A stretch of DNA of 64,000 nt from Leifsonia xyli subsp. cynodontis DSM 46306 (GCF_000470775.1 NC_022438.1:2418001-2482000), one strand, 5' to 3'. Numbered from the stretch's first letter, positions 35,815 through 43,986 are shown. Notes: generated by a model from the sequence alone, not told the origin. A program made the numbers and translations.

Positions 35815-36103
35815 GTCTCCCGTGCGGAAAAAGGTCAGCGACAGCCCCCCTGGTCAGTTCGCCTCGAAACTGAACCGATACCTCGCGCACCTCAACAGTG
35901 AGAACGGGTGGGACGCATCCGGACGCGCACTCGAACGCGCAACATCCAACGGACGCAGCTACAGCTACTGGCGAAACCTGCTCCTCGACGAACGCGCCAT
36001 GAACGCAACCGACATACAAATGCTCGCCGAAGTCTTCGGCACCACCCCCCACGCCTTCGCCCGCGACGCCGTGACATGGCACGATCACACCACCACCCGC
36101 TGA
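35813..36103 (+). CDS. Small phage regulator (other arm of the switch)
   Basis: 96 residues from ATG 35813, or 93 from GTG 35822, which fits a leaderless transcript from the promoter just upstream. Basic, with a HTH-like layout: ASKLNRYLAHLNSENGW, SGRALERATSNGRSYSYWRN, NATDIQMLAEVFGTTPHAF. The arrangement (helix with GRALERA, then YWRNLL) resembles XRE-type phage immunity proteins. Divergent from the 35757 gene and therefore its likely antagonist. Confidence 0.6.
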   Translation: MSPVRKKVSDSPPGQFASKLNRYLAHLNSENGWDASGRALERATSNGRSYSYWRNLLLDERAMNATDIQMLAEVFGTTPHAFARDAVTWHDHTTTR

Positions 36104-36145
36104 CACACCGAATGGGATGTGATTCATAACGCGCTCCTTTCTTAG

Positions 36146-36162
36146 CCGGCCCAACAGGCCGG
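36146..36162. terminator. Small hairpin after the rightward regulator
   Basis: CCGGCC (36146-36151) and GGCCGG (36157-36162) around CAACA. Located 42 bp after the stop of the 35813 gene and before the convergent 36198 gene. A short but GC-only stem, possibly a terminator. Confidence 0.4.
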
Positions 36163-36197
36163 GGTGGCTCATGTGACGGGGGACGGACAGGGGCGGC

Positions 36198-36413
36198 TTA
36201 GTGCGACCGTTCTTTGATGAGGTCGCGTTCTTCAAGAGCTGCGATGTAATGGTCTAAGTCGGTCTTGCGGAACTTGATCCGTTTCTGGCCACCGACGGGG
36301 GTCAGTTCGCCTTTTGCTCGTAGGTCGTCGATGTCTCGAAGGGTGCCGTCGATGTAGTACGCGGCGATCTCCCGCGTCATCAACGCGGGCGCGAACTCAA
36401 TACGGAGCGTCAT
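36198..36413 (-). CDS. Excisionase-type helix-turn-helix protein
   Basis: 71 residues. Helix-turn-helix of the MerR/excisionase type (LMTREIAAYYIDGTLRDIDD, 20 residues, then GGQKRIKFRKTDLDHYIAAL). Proteins of this form direct integrase toward excision or act as phage activators. Its start overlaps the stop of the upstream XRE gene by four bases (ATGA). With the integrase broken, it has no visible partner. Confidence 0.65.
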   Translation of the reverse strand: MTLRIEFAPALMTREIAAYYIDGTLRDIDDLRAKGELTPVGGQKRIKFRKTDLDHYIAALEERDLIKERSH

Positions 36414-36673
36414 GACGCAACTGCCCCTGTAGGGAGCTGGGGGTACGAAGCGTTCCGCTTGGCCCGTTCGATGAAGTCGAAGGGGTCATATCCCAGCGCC
36501 CGAGCGGCTCGGTCGATGTCATCCGCGCTCAGCTCGGTCCTCCCGCTGAGCTTTGCGGAAGTGCTCGGCTGAGAGATTCTCCATGCCTTCGCTACAACCG
36601 ACTGGGAGAGCCCACGCCGCGCGATCTCGGCCTTGATCTCGGCTCTAGCCGCTTCGGTGAGAGTGACTTCCAT
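36410..36673 (-). CDS. XRE-family phage regulator
   Basis: 87 residues from ATG 36673. The HTH core is RRGLSQSVVAKAWRISQPST (20 residues), followed by LSGRTELSADDIDRAARALG. GTG 36679 is an alternative. The start codon lies inside the left arm of a 12-bp inverted repeat and about 10 bp from the -10 box, so translation is likely near-leaderless and the protein may repress itself. Coupled to the excisionase-type gene. Confidence 0.7.
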   Translation of the reverse strand: MEVTLTEAARAEIKAEIARRGLSQSVVAKAWRISQPSTSAKLSGRTELSADDIDRAARALGYDPFDFIERAKRNASYPQLPTGAVAS

Positions 36674-36720
36674 AGCCACAACTATATAGCAGTAGCTATG
36701 GAAGTCAATCCCTATTGCGC
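36665..36720. promoter_or_regulatory. Operator with 12-bp inverted repeat around a promoter
   Basis: GACTTCCATAGC (36665-36676) and GCTATGGAAGTC (36695-36706) are perfect inverted repeats with an 18-bp AT-rich spacer. On the minus strand TTGACT, a 16-bp spacer and TATAGT lie within it, driving the 36673 gene. A dimeric regulator bound here would cover the promoter and start codon. Confidence 0.65.
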
Positions 36721-36751
36721 TGACTATATTTTATAGGTTATTTTATGGTCC

Positions 36752-37159
36752 ATGACCGACCCGCTTACTCCGCTCTCACGAGCGCTTCATGACGAGATCT
36801 CGGCTCGCCGGGGGCCATCGCGGCGAGGGAAGCCGACCCAAGAAGAAATAGCCGAGGCCATCAACCGGACGCAACCGTATGTATCCTCTCGCATCACCGG
36901 AAAAGAGCCTTGGACCACGACGGACATCGACAACTTCGCACCGCTGTTCCGGGAAACCGCCTTCTCCTTGATCGCAGCTGCGCGCAAGCGGCTTGAACTC
37001 GAGAATGTATCGATGGCCCACGAGAGACGCGATGGTGCCAATGCGACTCATAAGGATGGAACCTCCTCAAATCTTGTCGTGAAGACGAAGGTTCGCCGCG
37101 ACACACAGGTCAAGCGTGTTAAATCCGCCCATGACGACCTCATGGACCACTTTGGTTGA
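36752..37159 (+). CDS. XRE-family regulator (probable immunity repressor)
   Basis: 135 residues. HTH PTQEEIAEAINRTQPYVSSR (20 residues) then ITGKEPWTTTDIDNFAPLF, followed by a basic, low-complexity C-terminal half ending LMDHFG. ATG 36752 follows an AT-rich stretch (TATATTTTATAGG) that probably contains its promoter; no clear ribosome site, so a leaderless transcript is possible. Divergent from the 36673 gene across the inverted-repeat operator. First of three plus-strand genes with small gaps or overlaps. Confidence 0.65.
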   Translation: MTDPLTPLSRALHDEISARRGPSRRGKPTQEEIAEAINRTQPYVSSRITGKEPWTTTDIDNFAPLFRETAFSLIAAARKRLELENVSMAHERRDGANATHKDGTSSNLVVKTKVRRDTQVKRVKSAHDDLMDHFG

Positions 37160-37169
37160 CGATGAGTCG

Positions 37170-37358
37170 ATGAACGTGATGAGAACGAGTGTTGGTGGAC
37201 TATCGACGGAGGCACGAGAGTTCCTATCCGAGTTCGAGGCGGCTCTCGCTCGGATGTCTCCGGAGCGTCAACAGATGGTTGTGGCAACAGTTCGCGCTTG
37301 CGTTGATCCTGACAAAGCCATGTCAACCATGGCTCAGCTGATGGAGCACTTCGGATGA
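37170..37358 (+). CDS. Small protein between repressor and membrane protein
   Basis: 62 residues from ATG 37170 (11 bp after the repressor stop); an earlier start at 37116 would overlap the repressor. Helical throughout (STEAREFLSEFEAALARM, SPERQQMVVATVRA). Ends AQLMEHFG, closely like the LMDHFG end of the repressor. Its stop overlaps the membrane-protein start (ATGA). Function unknown; the shared ending suggests a common docking or degradation signal. Confidence 0.55.
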   Translation: MNVMRTSVGGLSTEAREFLSEFEAALARMSPERQQMVVATVRACVDPDKAMSTMAQLMEHFG

Positions 37359-38089
37359 CCGCCCTCAAGCTCGTCGTGGCGGCCATATGCGTGGCTATTT
37401 TTGTTGTGCGCCTACGCGACTTGCGAAGACTCAAGTTCAACACTCCCCCGGTGCAGCGTGCGTCGAAAAGAACCCTCACCCTCGTCTCGCTGCTGTTTGC
37501 GATCGCGGTTCTACTTGACGTTGACCCGTTCGTAGATTGGCTTGACGCTTTACTAGGAGGGATTCAGCTTCCGAACCTGATCCTCAGGGCCGTGGCCTAC
37601 ACCCTCTTCTTCCTCATCGCCCTCGTAACTGCGCGCGGATTCGGTTCTCTGCTGTCAATCTGGCTAGTCAAAGGCATTCCTGGACGGGTGGCGCTCATCG
37701 TCGCCTCCGGGCTTACAATCACGGCATTCTTCTTCAAAGACCACAATGCGCCGTATGCAAAACGTTCGCAGACTGGATCTATTGCCCTCACGTGGCAGGC
37801 ATACCTTGCCTATCTCTGTATCGCTCTTCTGACGTGTCTTCTTCCTGCGGCTTTGTCCCCTGGTGGTGCCCCCGTTCTCAGAACATCAGCCGCGCTCATA
37901 GGTCTCGGATGCATCGCTGCAATCTCGTTCTTACCTGTTCGGGCTGGTGAGGCTGCCCTCAATTACACCCATGTCGTCTCGAATCTGCTGAAGATGGGGA
38001 CGGTGCTATTGCTCTCCGCTGGAATCCTGACACCTTGGGTTGTGCGCCGAACAGAACTCATGCGAGAACGAAGAAAGCGAGGCCGATAG
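37355..38089 (+). CDS. Polytopic membrane protein of the repressor operon
   Basis: 244 residues with about seven hydrophobic segments, beginning right after the start (LKLVVAAICVAIFVV) and ending with a basic tail (RRTELMRERRKRGR). Translationally coupled to the small 37170 gene. No family recognised. Phage superinfection-exclusion proteins and actinobacterial membrane proteins next to XRE regulators have this general form, but nothing in the sequence decides. Last 32 bp overlap the convergent PAP2-like gene. Confidence 0.6.
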   Translation: MTALKLVVAAICVAIFVVRLRDLRRLKFNTPPVQRASKRTLTLVSLLFAIAVLLDVDPFVDWLDALLGGIQLPNLILRAVAYTLFFLIALVTARGFGSLLSIWLVKGIPGRVALIVASGLTITAFFFKDHNAPYAKRSQTGSIALTWQAYLAYLCIALLTCLLPAALSPGGAPVLRTSAALIGLGCIAAISFLPVRAGEAALNYTHVVSNLLKMGTVLLLSAGILTPWVVRRTELMRERRKRGR

Positions 38090-38612
38090 CTCCACCGAGA
38101 ACCACACCTGCAATCACCTGCCAGACCGTGTGAGCGTGCAGGATGACGCGCGAAGTCGCGACGGCAGCTACTACGGCGATGGCCACGACTCCCCAAAATG
38201 TCCAGCTCCAAACGGCAACCGCGACGAGACTGGCCATCGTCGTGTGAGCAGAAATCTTCCACCAGGCGCTTACGATCCCTACTGCAGCGACCGCGAGCAT
38301 GGTTGCTAAGACAGCTCGGTAGACCAGCGTGGGCGCTCCCATCATGGGCAGGACGCAGAGCGCCGTGGCCGCAGCAAGGATCGAGATGATAGCGAGTAGA
38401 ACCCGCGCCCGGCGATCGGGTATGAACCGGTTTTGGAGTTTCCCGCACCTTATTCCAAGCGCTATCACTGCGGCAGGAACACCTGCAGTTATCATCGCCG
38501 CAACAAGCCCAACCAGCGGCGAGCCTCCGATCCAACCGCACGCAATCAGCAAGAAGACAGCCAAGTTCAACGTTGCAAAGGTGGTGGAAATGAACCGCGC
38601 GAAACTCACCAC
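38058..38612 (-). CDS. PAP2-superfamily-like membrane protein
   Basis: 184 residues, GTG start, five or six membrane segments. WWKISAHTTMAS resembles the K-x-S-x-H motif and SRVILHAHTVWQVIAGVVLG the SR-x-H-x-x-x-D/Q motif of PAP2 phosphatases; the usual Asp is Gln here, so activity is uncertain. PAP2 proteins dephosphorylate lipid phosphates such as undecaprenyl pyrophosphate. In the prophage it may be cargo or acquired host sequence. The 256 bases between it and the integrase hold no gene I can support. Confidence 0.6.
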   Translation of the reverse strand: MVSFARFISTTFATLNLAVFLLIACGWIGGSPLVGLVAAMITAGVPAAVIALGIRCGKLQNRFIPDRRARVLLAIISILAAATALCVLPMMGAPTLVYRAVLATMLAVAAVGIVSAWWKISAHTTMASLVAVAVWSWTFWGVVAIAVVAAVATSRVILHAHTVWQVIAGVVLGGAIGLAFFVLA

Positions 38613-38868
38613 GAATGGAGCCTACTGCAGCAGTGTCTCTGAAAGGTGAACATCTTCCCGAGACAGCCCTAGCCACTGACCGAGTTAAAACCAGCTGATC
38701 GACCCCAGGTTGGTATAGCTGGGGGATCGCAGTCAGTGATCTGCTTGATCTTCTTGTCGAGGTCGGATCAGATCGCCTCGCCTTGCTACGCCGTGAACAT
38801 CGATACCGTTGTGGCTATCACCACTCGTTCTTGGACATGCTGGCTTGTGTTGTTTGGTGGTCGGGCTG

Positions 38869-40175
38869 TCAGCTTGTGGGCGGGTGGAGTGCGTCTTTGA
38901 AGTGGGTGCCTAGGCGTTCCATTGCGTCGCGGGCGGCGGGGGAGGAGACGTGTTGGTAGCGGCGGGTGGGTTTTCTCGTCGACGTGGCCGACGATCTCTC
39001 CCACGATTTTCGCGTCGATGCCGAGTTCCATTAGCGCGGTCGCGGTGGTGTGTCGCGCCCAGTGTGTGGTTGGGATACCGGGTGTCCCGGGTGCTCGGTC
39101 TTTCGGTGGTTTCGTCTGTTCCTGGCTGATGACACCAGCTCGGAACAGCAAGTCGCGCCACAGCTGCTGATCCTCGTGCGGGAGGTAGGGGCGGCCGTCT
39201 TCGTGCCGCCATAGCAGGCCGTAGGGGTTCGGGCGGTCTTTCGTCGCCTCAAGGTATTCACGTAGGACCGCGACCACGGGCGGGATGAGAGGAACCGTGC
39301 GCGATTTTCCCGACTTCGGTCGGATCAGAGCCAGCCTCCCATACAGGTGGATGTACTCCAGGGAGGGTTTCACCTTGAACCGGCGTTGGGGGCATGACGA
39401 GCCGCGCTTGGTCAGACACGACCACCGTCCGTCCGCGAGTGGCTCGCAACCGTGCTCGGAGCGCAGCTCCTCAAGCTGCCAGTCCACGCGCAGAGTCCCC
39501 GCGTCAAGATCCAGGCCCTCGATCAGGGCTCCGAGTCGTTCGGACTGACGGATGCCATCGAGCACCGCCACCCACCAGCGGGTGCCCTCCACGTTCGCGG
39601 ATGCGGCGAGCACGGCGAGCGCCTGCTCGGTGCTGAGGCTACCGCGAGGGTTCTTCGCGATGACCTCCGGAGGCTTCACGTCGTCCACGACGTTGCGCGT
39701 CACAAGCCCGTCGGCCTTCGCGGCGCTGAGCATGCCGCATGAGAATCTCATGCGCCTTACGCGCGGTGCTCGTCGCGAGGCCAGCATCGAAGACGGCCTT
39801 ATGCACCAGGCGAACATCCGACGGTTTCAGCTCCGAGATCCGGCGACGACCAAGGAGAGGAACGATCCAGTTGCGCATCAGAGACTCTGTAGTCGCGAGT
39901 GAGTTCGGCTTCAGCCTCATCCGACAATCGGTCTCGACATAGTGCTCAGCCCATGCCGCAACAGTCACCGTGCGATCCAAGGTCGTACCGTACTCCGCGA
40001 TCTCCGCAAGCTTCTGCTTCAACCTCTCACGCGCGACAGTTTGCGTCCGCGCCGACACCTCACGCTGCCGGCGGCGACCATCAGGGTGGAAGCCGTCGTC
40101 ATACCGCCCACGCCACAGGCCCTTTGCCCTGTCATAGTGCAGACCGCCCTCACCCGGCGACCGCTTCTTCGGCAT
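38869..40175 (-). pseudogene. int: Phage tyrosine integrase with two frameshifts
   Basis: ATG 40175 opens an arm-binding and core-binding domain (GEGGLHYDRAKGLWRGRYDD, 20 residues; AEHYVETDCRMRLKPNSL). The frame breaks near 39735-39745, after AHEILM. The catalytic domain then follows in another frame (GMLSAAKADGLVTRNVV; Arg in GIRQSERLGAL; HWARHTTATALM; IVGEIVGH). A second break in a CCCACCC run near 38965-38972 puts the catalytic-Tyr segment (RRYQHV) into a third frame ending at 38869. No single product contains Arg, His-x-x-Arg and Tyr, so the prophage cannot integrate or excise by itself. Confidence 0.85.
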
Positions 40176-40196
40176 CACTCCCCACCATTCTCACCA

Positions 40197-40355
40197 GGTA
40201 CCCACATAAGTCCCCACATACAACCGCAAAAACTATGTTTGCAGATGCACCCCCCGAAGACCATCACTTCCGCATAAATCCGGGGATCTCAGACCTATTT
40301 GCCAACATACTGCGACCCCACAAAACACCATACCATTTATGCTCAGCGGAACGGT
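40197..40355. repeat. Right prophage end (attR): tandem 12-bp arm-type repeats
   Basis: GGTACCCACATA (40197-40208) and AGTCCCCACATA (40209-40220) lie 22 bp upstream of the integrase start. They match the pair at the left end. GCTCAGCGGAACGGT (40341-40355) imperfectly resembles the end of the SRPBCC gene at the left end and could hold the crossover core. Host sequence resumes by 40380. Confidence 0.5.
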
Positions 40356-40379
40356 ACGACCGGCTGACGCCTCCGCCCG

Positions 40380-41333
40380 CTAGCTCCAGCGGTGGTCCTG
40401 CACCGCCATCCGGGGACCGCGCCGCTGGAACCGGAATCCGCTCGCCAGGATCAACCGGACGATCCGCTGCCGCTGGCCGGCCCAGGGCGCGAGCAATTCC
40501 AGCATCGCGTCGTCGTCCACCCGGCTCCCCGTCAGCGCCTCGCCGATGTTGTGCGCCAGGTGGTAGTCGCCGACGCTGACCAGGTCGGGGTGCGCGTGGG
40601 AGCGTTGCAGCGTCTCCGCTGTCGTCCAGATCCCGACGCCCGGGACCGTCCGCAGAGCCTCCGCGGCGGCGTCCAGCGTCGCCGCTCGCTCGGTCGCCCG
40701 TTCCAGCGACGGCGCGACCGCCAGCACGGCCTGGATCGCGCGCACCCGCCGGGGGTCCACGCCGGCGCGATGCCACTCCCACGACGGGATGCCGCGCCAC
40801 TGCTCATATGTCGGCACGACCCTCAGCCCGTCCGGAACCGGCCCGGGCGCCGGTTCGCCATACCAGCGCAGGAGCCGGGACCACGATCGGTAGGCTTCGA
40901 GACTCGTCACCCGCTGCTCGATGATCGCCGGGATGAGCGCTTCCACTGTCCGCGCAGTCCGCGCCAGGCGCAGGCCCGGGTTCCGCCGCAGGCTGTCGCG
41001 GAGCAGGGGATGCGTCCGCACCTCGAGCCCGGACCAGTCATCGCCGCGCCCCAGCAGTCCCGGCACCGCCGCGACGGCCCACTCCGCTCCCGCGCCCCAG
41101 GCCGCCGCCGCCACGCTTCCGTCCGACGCCGGGCGCAGCACGCGCACGGTCGCCGGACCCGCCGGTGTGCGCCAGGTTCGCCACACCCCGTCACGGTCCC
41201 ACCGGGTCGTCGGATCGTACGGGCCCCGGCCGAGGAACCCGAGCGTCGCGGGCACATCCACCGGCACGACCGGGCGGTACACCGTCTCCACAGCAGGCCC
41301 TGAGCAAGCGTCAGCCGAGAGGAGAGCGGTCAT
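40380..41333 (-). CDS. DNA-3-methyladenine glycosylase family protein (AlkA-like, HhH-GPD)
   Basis: 317 residues. Base-excision repair glycosylase fold: LIPAIIEQRVTSLEAYRSW, then the helix-hairpin-helix LRTVPGVGIWTTAET and the catalytic Asp in DLVSVGDYHLAHN. The N-terminal domain (VDVPATLGFLGRGPYDPTTR, 20 residues) is the extra beta domain of AlkA-type enzymes. The stop lies next to the prophage end. The gene appears whole, so integration did not disrupt it. Confidence 0.8.
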   Translation of the reverse strand: MTALLSADACSGPAVETVYRPVVPVDVPATLGFLGRGPYDPTTRWDRDGVWRTWRTPAGPATVRVLRPASDGSVAAAAWGAGAEWAVAAVPGLLGRGDDWSGLEVRTHPLLRDSLRRNPGLRLARTARTVEALIPAIIEQRVTSLEAYRSWSRLLRWYGEPAPGPVPDGLRVVPTYEQWRGIPSWEWHRAGVDPRRVRAIQAVLAVAPSLERATERAATLDAAAEALRTVPGVGIWTTAETLQRSHAHPDLVSVGDYHLAHNIGEALTGSRVDDDAMLELLAPWAGQRQRIVRLILASGFRFQRRGPRMAVQDHRWS

Positions 41334-41419
41334 GGTCGGAATGCTACGTCACACTTCCGACGTCCGGGTTCCCGGTCCGGCCGTCTCCACCCGCGGCCGG
41401 CGCGCGCCGGCCGTGGAGG

Positions 41420-43219
41420 TCAGCGCTCGAGCGGGACCTCCAGGATACTGGCCCCCATCGGCGGGGCCGAGAGGGCCTGATCGAGTTCGCCCTTGGTCCG
41501 CGCGACCCGATGCGCCCACCCGTACGCGGTGGCGAGCGCCGCGATGTCCACCCTCTGCGGCGTGCACAGGACGCGGTCGAATGCGGCCGGCGGCGCGGTC
41601 GCCGCGACCTCGAGCCCGTCGAAGATCGTCCCCCCGCCATCGTTCCCGACGATCACCTGCACGTTCGGCCGCGCTTCTCCGGAGCCGCCGAGAAGGGCCC
41701 CCGCGTCGTGGAGCAGCGCCAGATCGCCCAGCAGGACTCGCGTGATCCCGGGCAGCGCTCCGGTCTCGACAGCGACCGCCTGGCTCACGAGGGCGACGCC
41801 GATGGCCGTGGCGATCGTGCCGTCGATCCCCGCTAGACCGCGGTTGGAATGCACGCGCAGTCTCTTCCCCGGAACGATGCGGTCGGCATCCCGGATCAAG
41901 CGGGACGCGCCGAGCACCAGCCGATCGTGCGGCCAGGTGTAGCGCCACAGCGCCTCAGCGAGCAGCGGCCGGGTGATCGGTGCGCGGACAGCGGCGAGCT
42001 CCGTTCGCGCGAACGCCAGCGCGTCGGAAGGGTCGGGGGACCGCGCCTTCGCCAGATCCGGCACCGTGGCGTCCGGGGACGCCAGCCGCTCCGCGGCCTC
42101 GATCAGCCTGCGGCTGGCGGACACCCAGCGTCCCACCCAGGCCCGCGCATCCGGCGAGCGGGGGTCCACCTCCGCGGCCGGCCGCACCGCACCGACGATG
42201 ACCGCGCGCCGCCCCGGGTTGTAAGCCTGCCGTCCGCGCGGCGCGACCACGACCGTCTCCACATCGTCGCGCAGCAGCAGGGCAGGCACTTCGCGGCTGA
42301 GCGTAGGATGCCCGAACACCACGGCACGGCGCACCCGCCCCCCGAACTCCGGTTCCCGCAGCAGCTCCCGGTACGCGACCACGAGGTTGGGCCCGAAACG
42401 GGACCCACTGCTCACTTCCGCCAGCAGCGGGAACCCCGCCGCGCGCGCGTACTCCTCGGCTTCTGGACCGGCATCCGCCCCGGCGATCACGACTGTGGCC
42501 GGGCCGGCGCCGGGCACGACCGTCTCCCGGCCGAGCGTCTGCGCTCCTGCGAGCGCCGGAAGCGCCCCCCGTTCCACCACGGGCAGCGGCGGCACTGCGG
42601 CGGAGAGCGGCTCTCGGAAGGCGAGGTTCAGGTGAACCGGTCCCGGGTCTGCTGTGTCCGCGCCAACGGCTGCGCGCACGGATTCGACCGCCAGCCGTGC
42701 CGCGGTCGCGGCATCCTCTTCTCCACCGCTTGGAGCGGGCACATCCTCCGCGAGCCGCACGGCGACGCCGTACAGGCCGTCCTGGTGGGTCGTCTGGCTC
42801 GATCGGATGCCGCGAAGCTCCGGGGGCCGGTCCGCGGTGAGCACGATGAGCGGCACCCCGGACTCGTGCGCTTCGAGAACGGCCGGGTGGAGATTGGCCG
42901 TCGCCGTGCCGCTCGTCGTCACGACAACGGCGGGCGCGCCGGCCTCGCGTCCCATCCCGAGCGCGAGGAATCCGCCCACCCGCTCGTCGAGACGGACATG
43001 CAGCCTGACGGCGCCCGCCCGCTCGAGTTCGGCCGCAGCGAGCGCGAGGGCCTGCGAGCGCGAGCCTGGGCTGATGACGATGTCACGCACGCCGGCTCCG
43101 ACGAGGTGTGTCAGCAGTGCGAGCGCGTAGTCCGTCGCCGGGTTTCCGGTTCGCGGGATGCGCTGCGCGGGCTCGTCCGCCGCCCGCGCCTCAGGCACCC
43201 CGGTAGCCGGTCTGATCAT
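41420..43219 (-). CDS. menD: 2-succinyl-5-enolpyruvyl-6-hydroxy-3-cyclohexene-1-carboxylate synthase
   Basis: 599 residues from ATG 43219. ThDP-dependent enzyme joining isochorismate and 2-oxoglutarate in menaquinone synthesis. Visible are the N-terminal pyrimidine-binding block (VISPGSRSQALALAAAE, the Glu in LDERVGGFLALGMG), TSGTATANLHPAV, LTADRPPELR and, in the C-terminal domain, GIDGTIATAIGVAL and LGDLALLHDAGALL, then VGNDGGGTIFD. Overlaps the upstream PLDc_N-type gene by 29 bp, so the two are probably co-transcribed. Longer in-frame starts are Ser/Arg-rich antisense readings. Confidence 0.93.
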   Translation of the reverse strand: MIRPATGVPEARAADEPAQRIPRTGNPATDYALALLTHLVGAGVRDIVISPGSRSQALALAAAELERAGAVRLHVRLDERVGGFLALGMGREAGAPAVVVTTSGTATANLHPAVLEAHESGVPLIVLTADRPPELRGIRSSQTTHQDGLYGVAVRLAEDVPAPSGGEEDAATAARLAVESVRAAVGADTADPGPVHLNLAFREPLSAAVPPLPVVERGALPALAGAQTLGRETVVPGAGPATVVIAGADAGPEAEEYARAAGFPLLAEVSSGSRFGPNLVVAYRELLREPEFGGRVRRAVVFGHPTLSREVPALLLRDDVETVVVAPRGRQAYNPGRRAVIVGAVRPAAEVDPRSPDARAWVGRWVSASRRLIEAAERLASPDATVPDLAKARSPDPSDALAFARTELAAVRAPITRPLLAEALWRYTWPHDRLVLGASRLIRDADRIVPGKRLRVHSNRGLAGIDGTIATAIGVALVSQAVAVETGALPGITRVLLGDLALLHDAGALLGGSGEARPNVQVIVGNDGGGTIFDGLEVAATAPPAAFDRVLCTPQRVDIAALATAYGWAHRVARTKGELDQALSAPPMGASILEVPLER

Positions 43220-43550
43220 CGGGCTTGTTCTTGTCGTCCAGGTCGGCGAGCTCCTTCTCAAGCTGCCGGATGCGCTCTTCCTGGTCGTGGTCGAACCGCA
43301 GCTTCCCGAGGAACTCGGGATCGTCGTCCGGTGCGACCACCCGGCGCCCCGGCGCCTGCGACTGCCGCCGGCCCCGGCCGACGACGAACCACAGGAGGCC
43401 GCCGATGATGGGGAAGACAACGGTCACAAGCAGCCAGACAGGCTTGGGGAGGGCGCGCACCCGCGACCGGTCGAAGAAGGCGCAGTCCACCAAGGAATAG
43501 ATGCAGAAAACCGCGGCTGCGACGCCGAGGACTATCCAGAGGCGAACCAT
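43191..43550 (-). CDS. PLDc_N-domain small membrane protein
   Basis: 119 residues, GTG start. Two membrane helices (LWIVLGVAAAVFCIYSLVD; VWLLVTVVFPIIGGLLWFVV, 20) around the typical FDRSRVRALPK and the GRGRR end of the phospholipase D N-terminal (PLDc_N) family. No PLD catalytic motif follows; a charged coiled coil (EERIRQLEKELADLDDK) does. In many actinobacteria this small gene precedes menaquinone genes. Its role is not known. Confidence 0.75.
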   Translation of the reverse strand: MVRLWIVLGVAAAVFCIYSLVDCAFFDRSRVRALPKPVWLLVTVVFPIIGGLLWFVVGRGRRQSQAPGRRVVAPDDDPEFLGKLRFDHDQEERIRQLEKELADLDDKNKPDDQTGYRGA

Positions 43551-43592
43551 GCGTCAATCGTAACTCTCAGAGTCGGTGCCTAAGCTGGGAGG

Positions 43593-43916
43593 GTGAAGCG
43601 GATTCCCTCTTGGCTGACCTACAGCGCTCTCCGGCTCCTGGTCTTCGCCGTCCCTCTCGTCATCCTGCTTCTGCTCGGCATCATCTGGTGGGCTTCCGCG
43701 ATCGCCGCAGCGCTCATCGGCCTCTGCCTCTCGTACATCTTCCTGAGCCGTCCCCGCAACGCGGTCTCCACCGATCTGTACGCCGCCCGCCACCGCGAGA
43801 AGCCCGTCGCCTCCCCGGACGACGACGTCGAGGACGCCGCGGTGGACGCGGCGCAGGAGGCGCTGGGTTCGCTCCGCGCCACCGGCCGGGAAGAGAAGCC
43901 CGGCGCACCCGCTTGA
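43593..43916 (+). CDS. DUF4229-type small membrane protein
   Basis: 107 residues, GTG start. Two membrane helices (LRLLVFAVPLVILLLLGIIW, 20 residues; ASAIAAALIGLCLSYIFL), then an acidic cytoplasmic tail. The pattern and its location between menD and menA agree with the actinobacterial DUF4229 family, of unknown function. Divergent from the PLDc_N-type gene with 42 bp between. Confidence 0.7.
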   Translation: MKRIPSWLTYSALRLLVFAVPLVILLLLGIIWWASAIAAALIGLCLSYIFLSRPRNAVSTDLYAARHREKPVASPDDDVEDAAVDAAQEALGSLRATGREEKPGAPA

Positions 43917-43986
43917 CCGGCGGCGGGACGGCCCCGGTCTCCCCGGGAGCTCAGAGCCGACCCGCGTGGTCAGGCACCCCGCATGG

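Noticed and set aside
38613..38868. Possible transposase remnant before the integrase end
   Set aside because: A short minus-strand reading (SDLDKKIKQITD) looks protein-like but is too short and unsupported.
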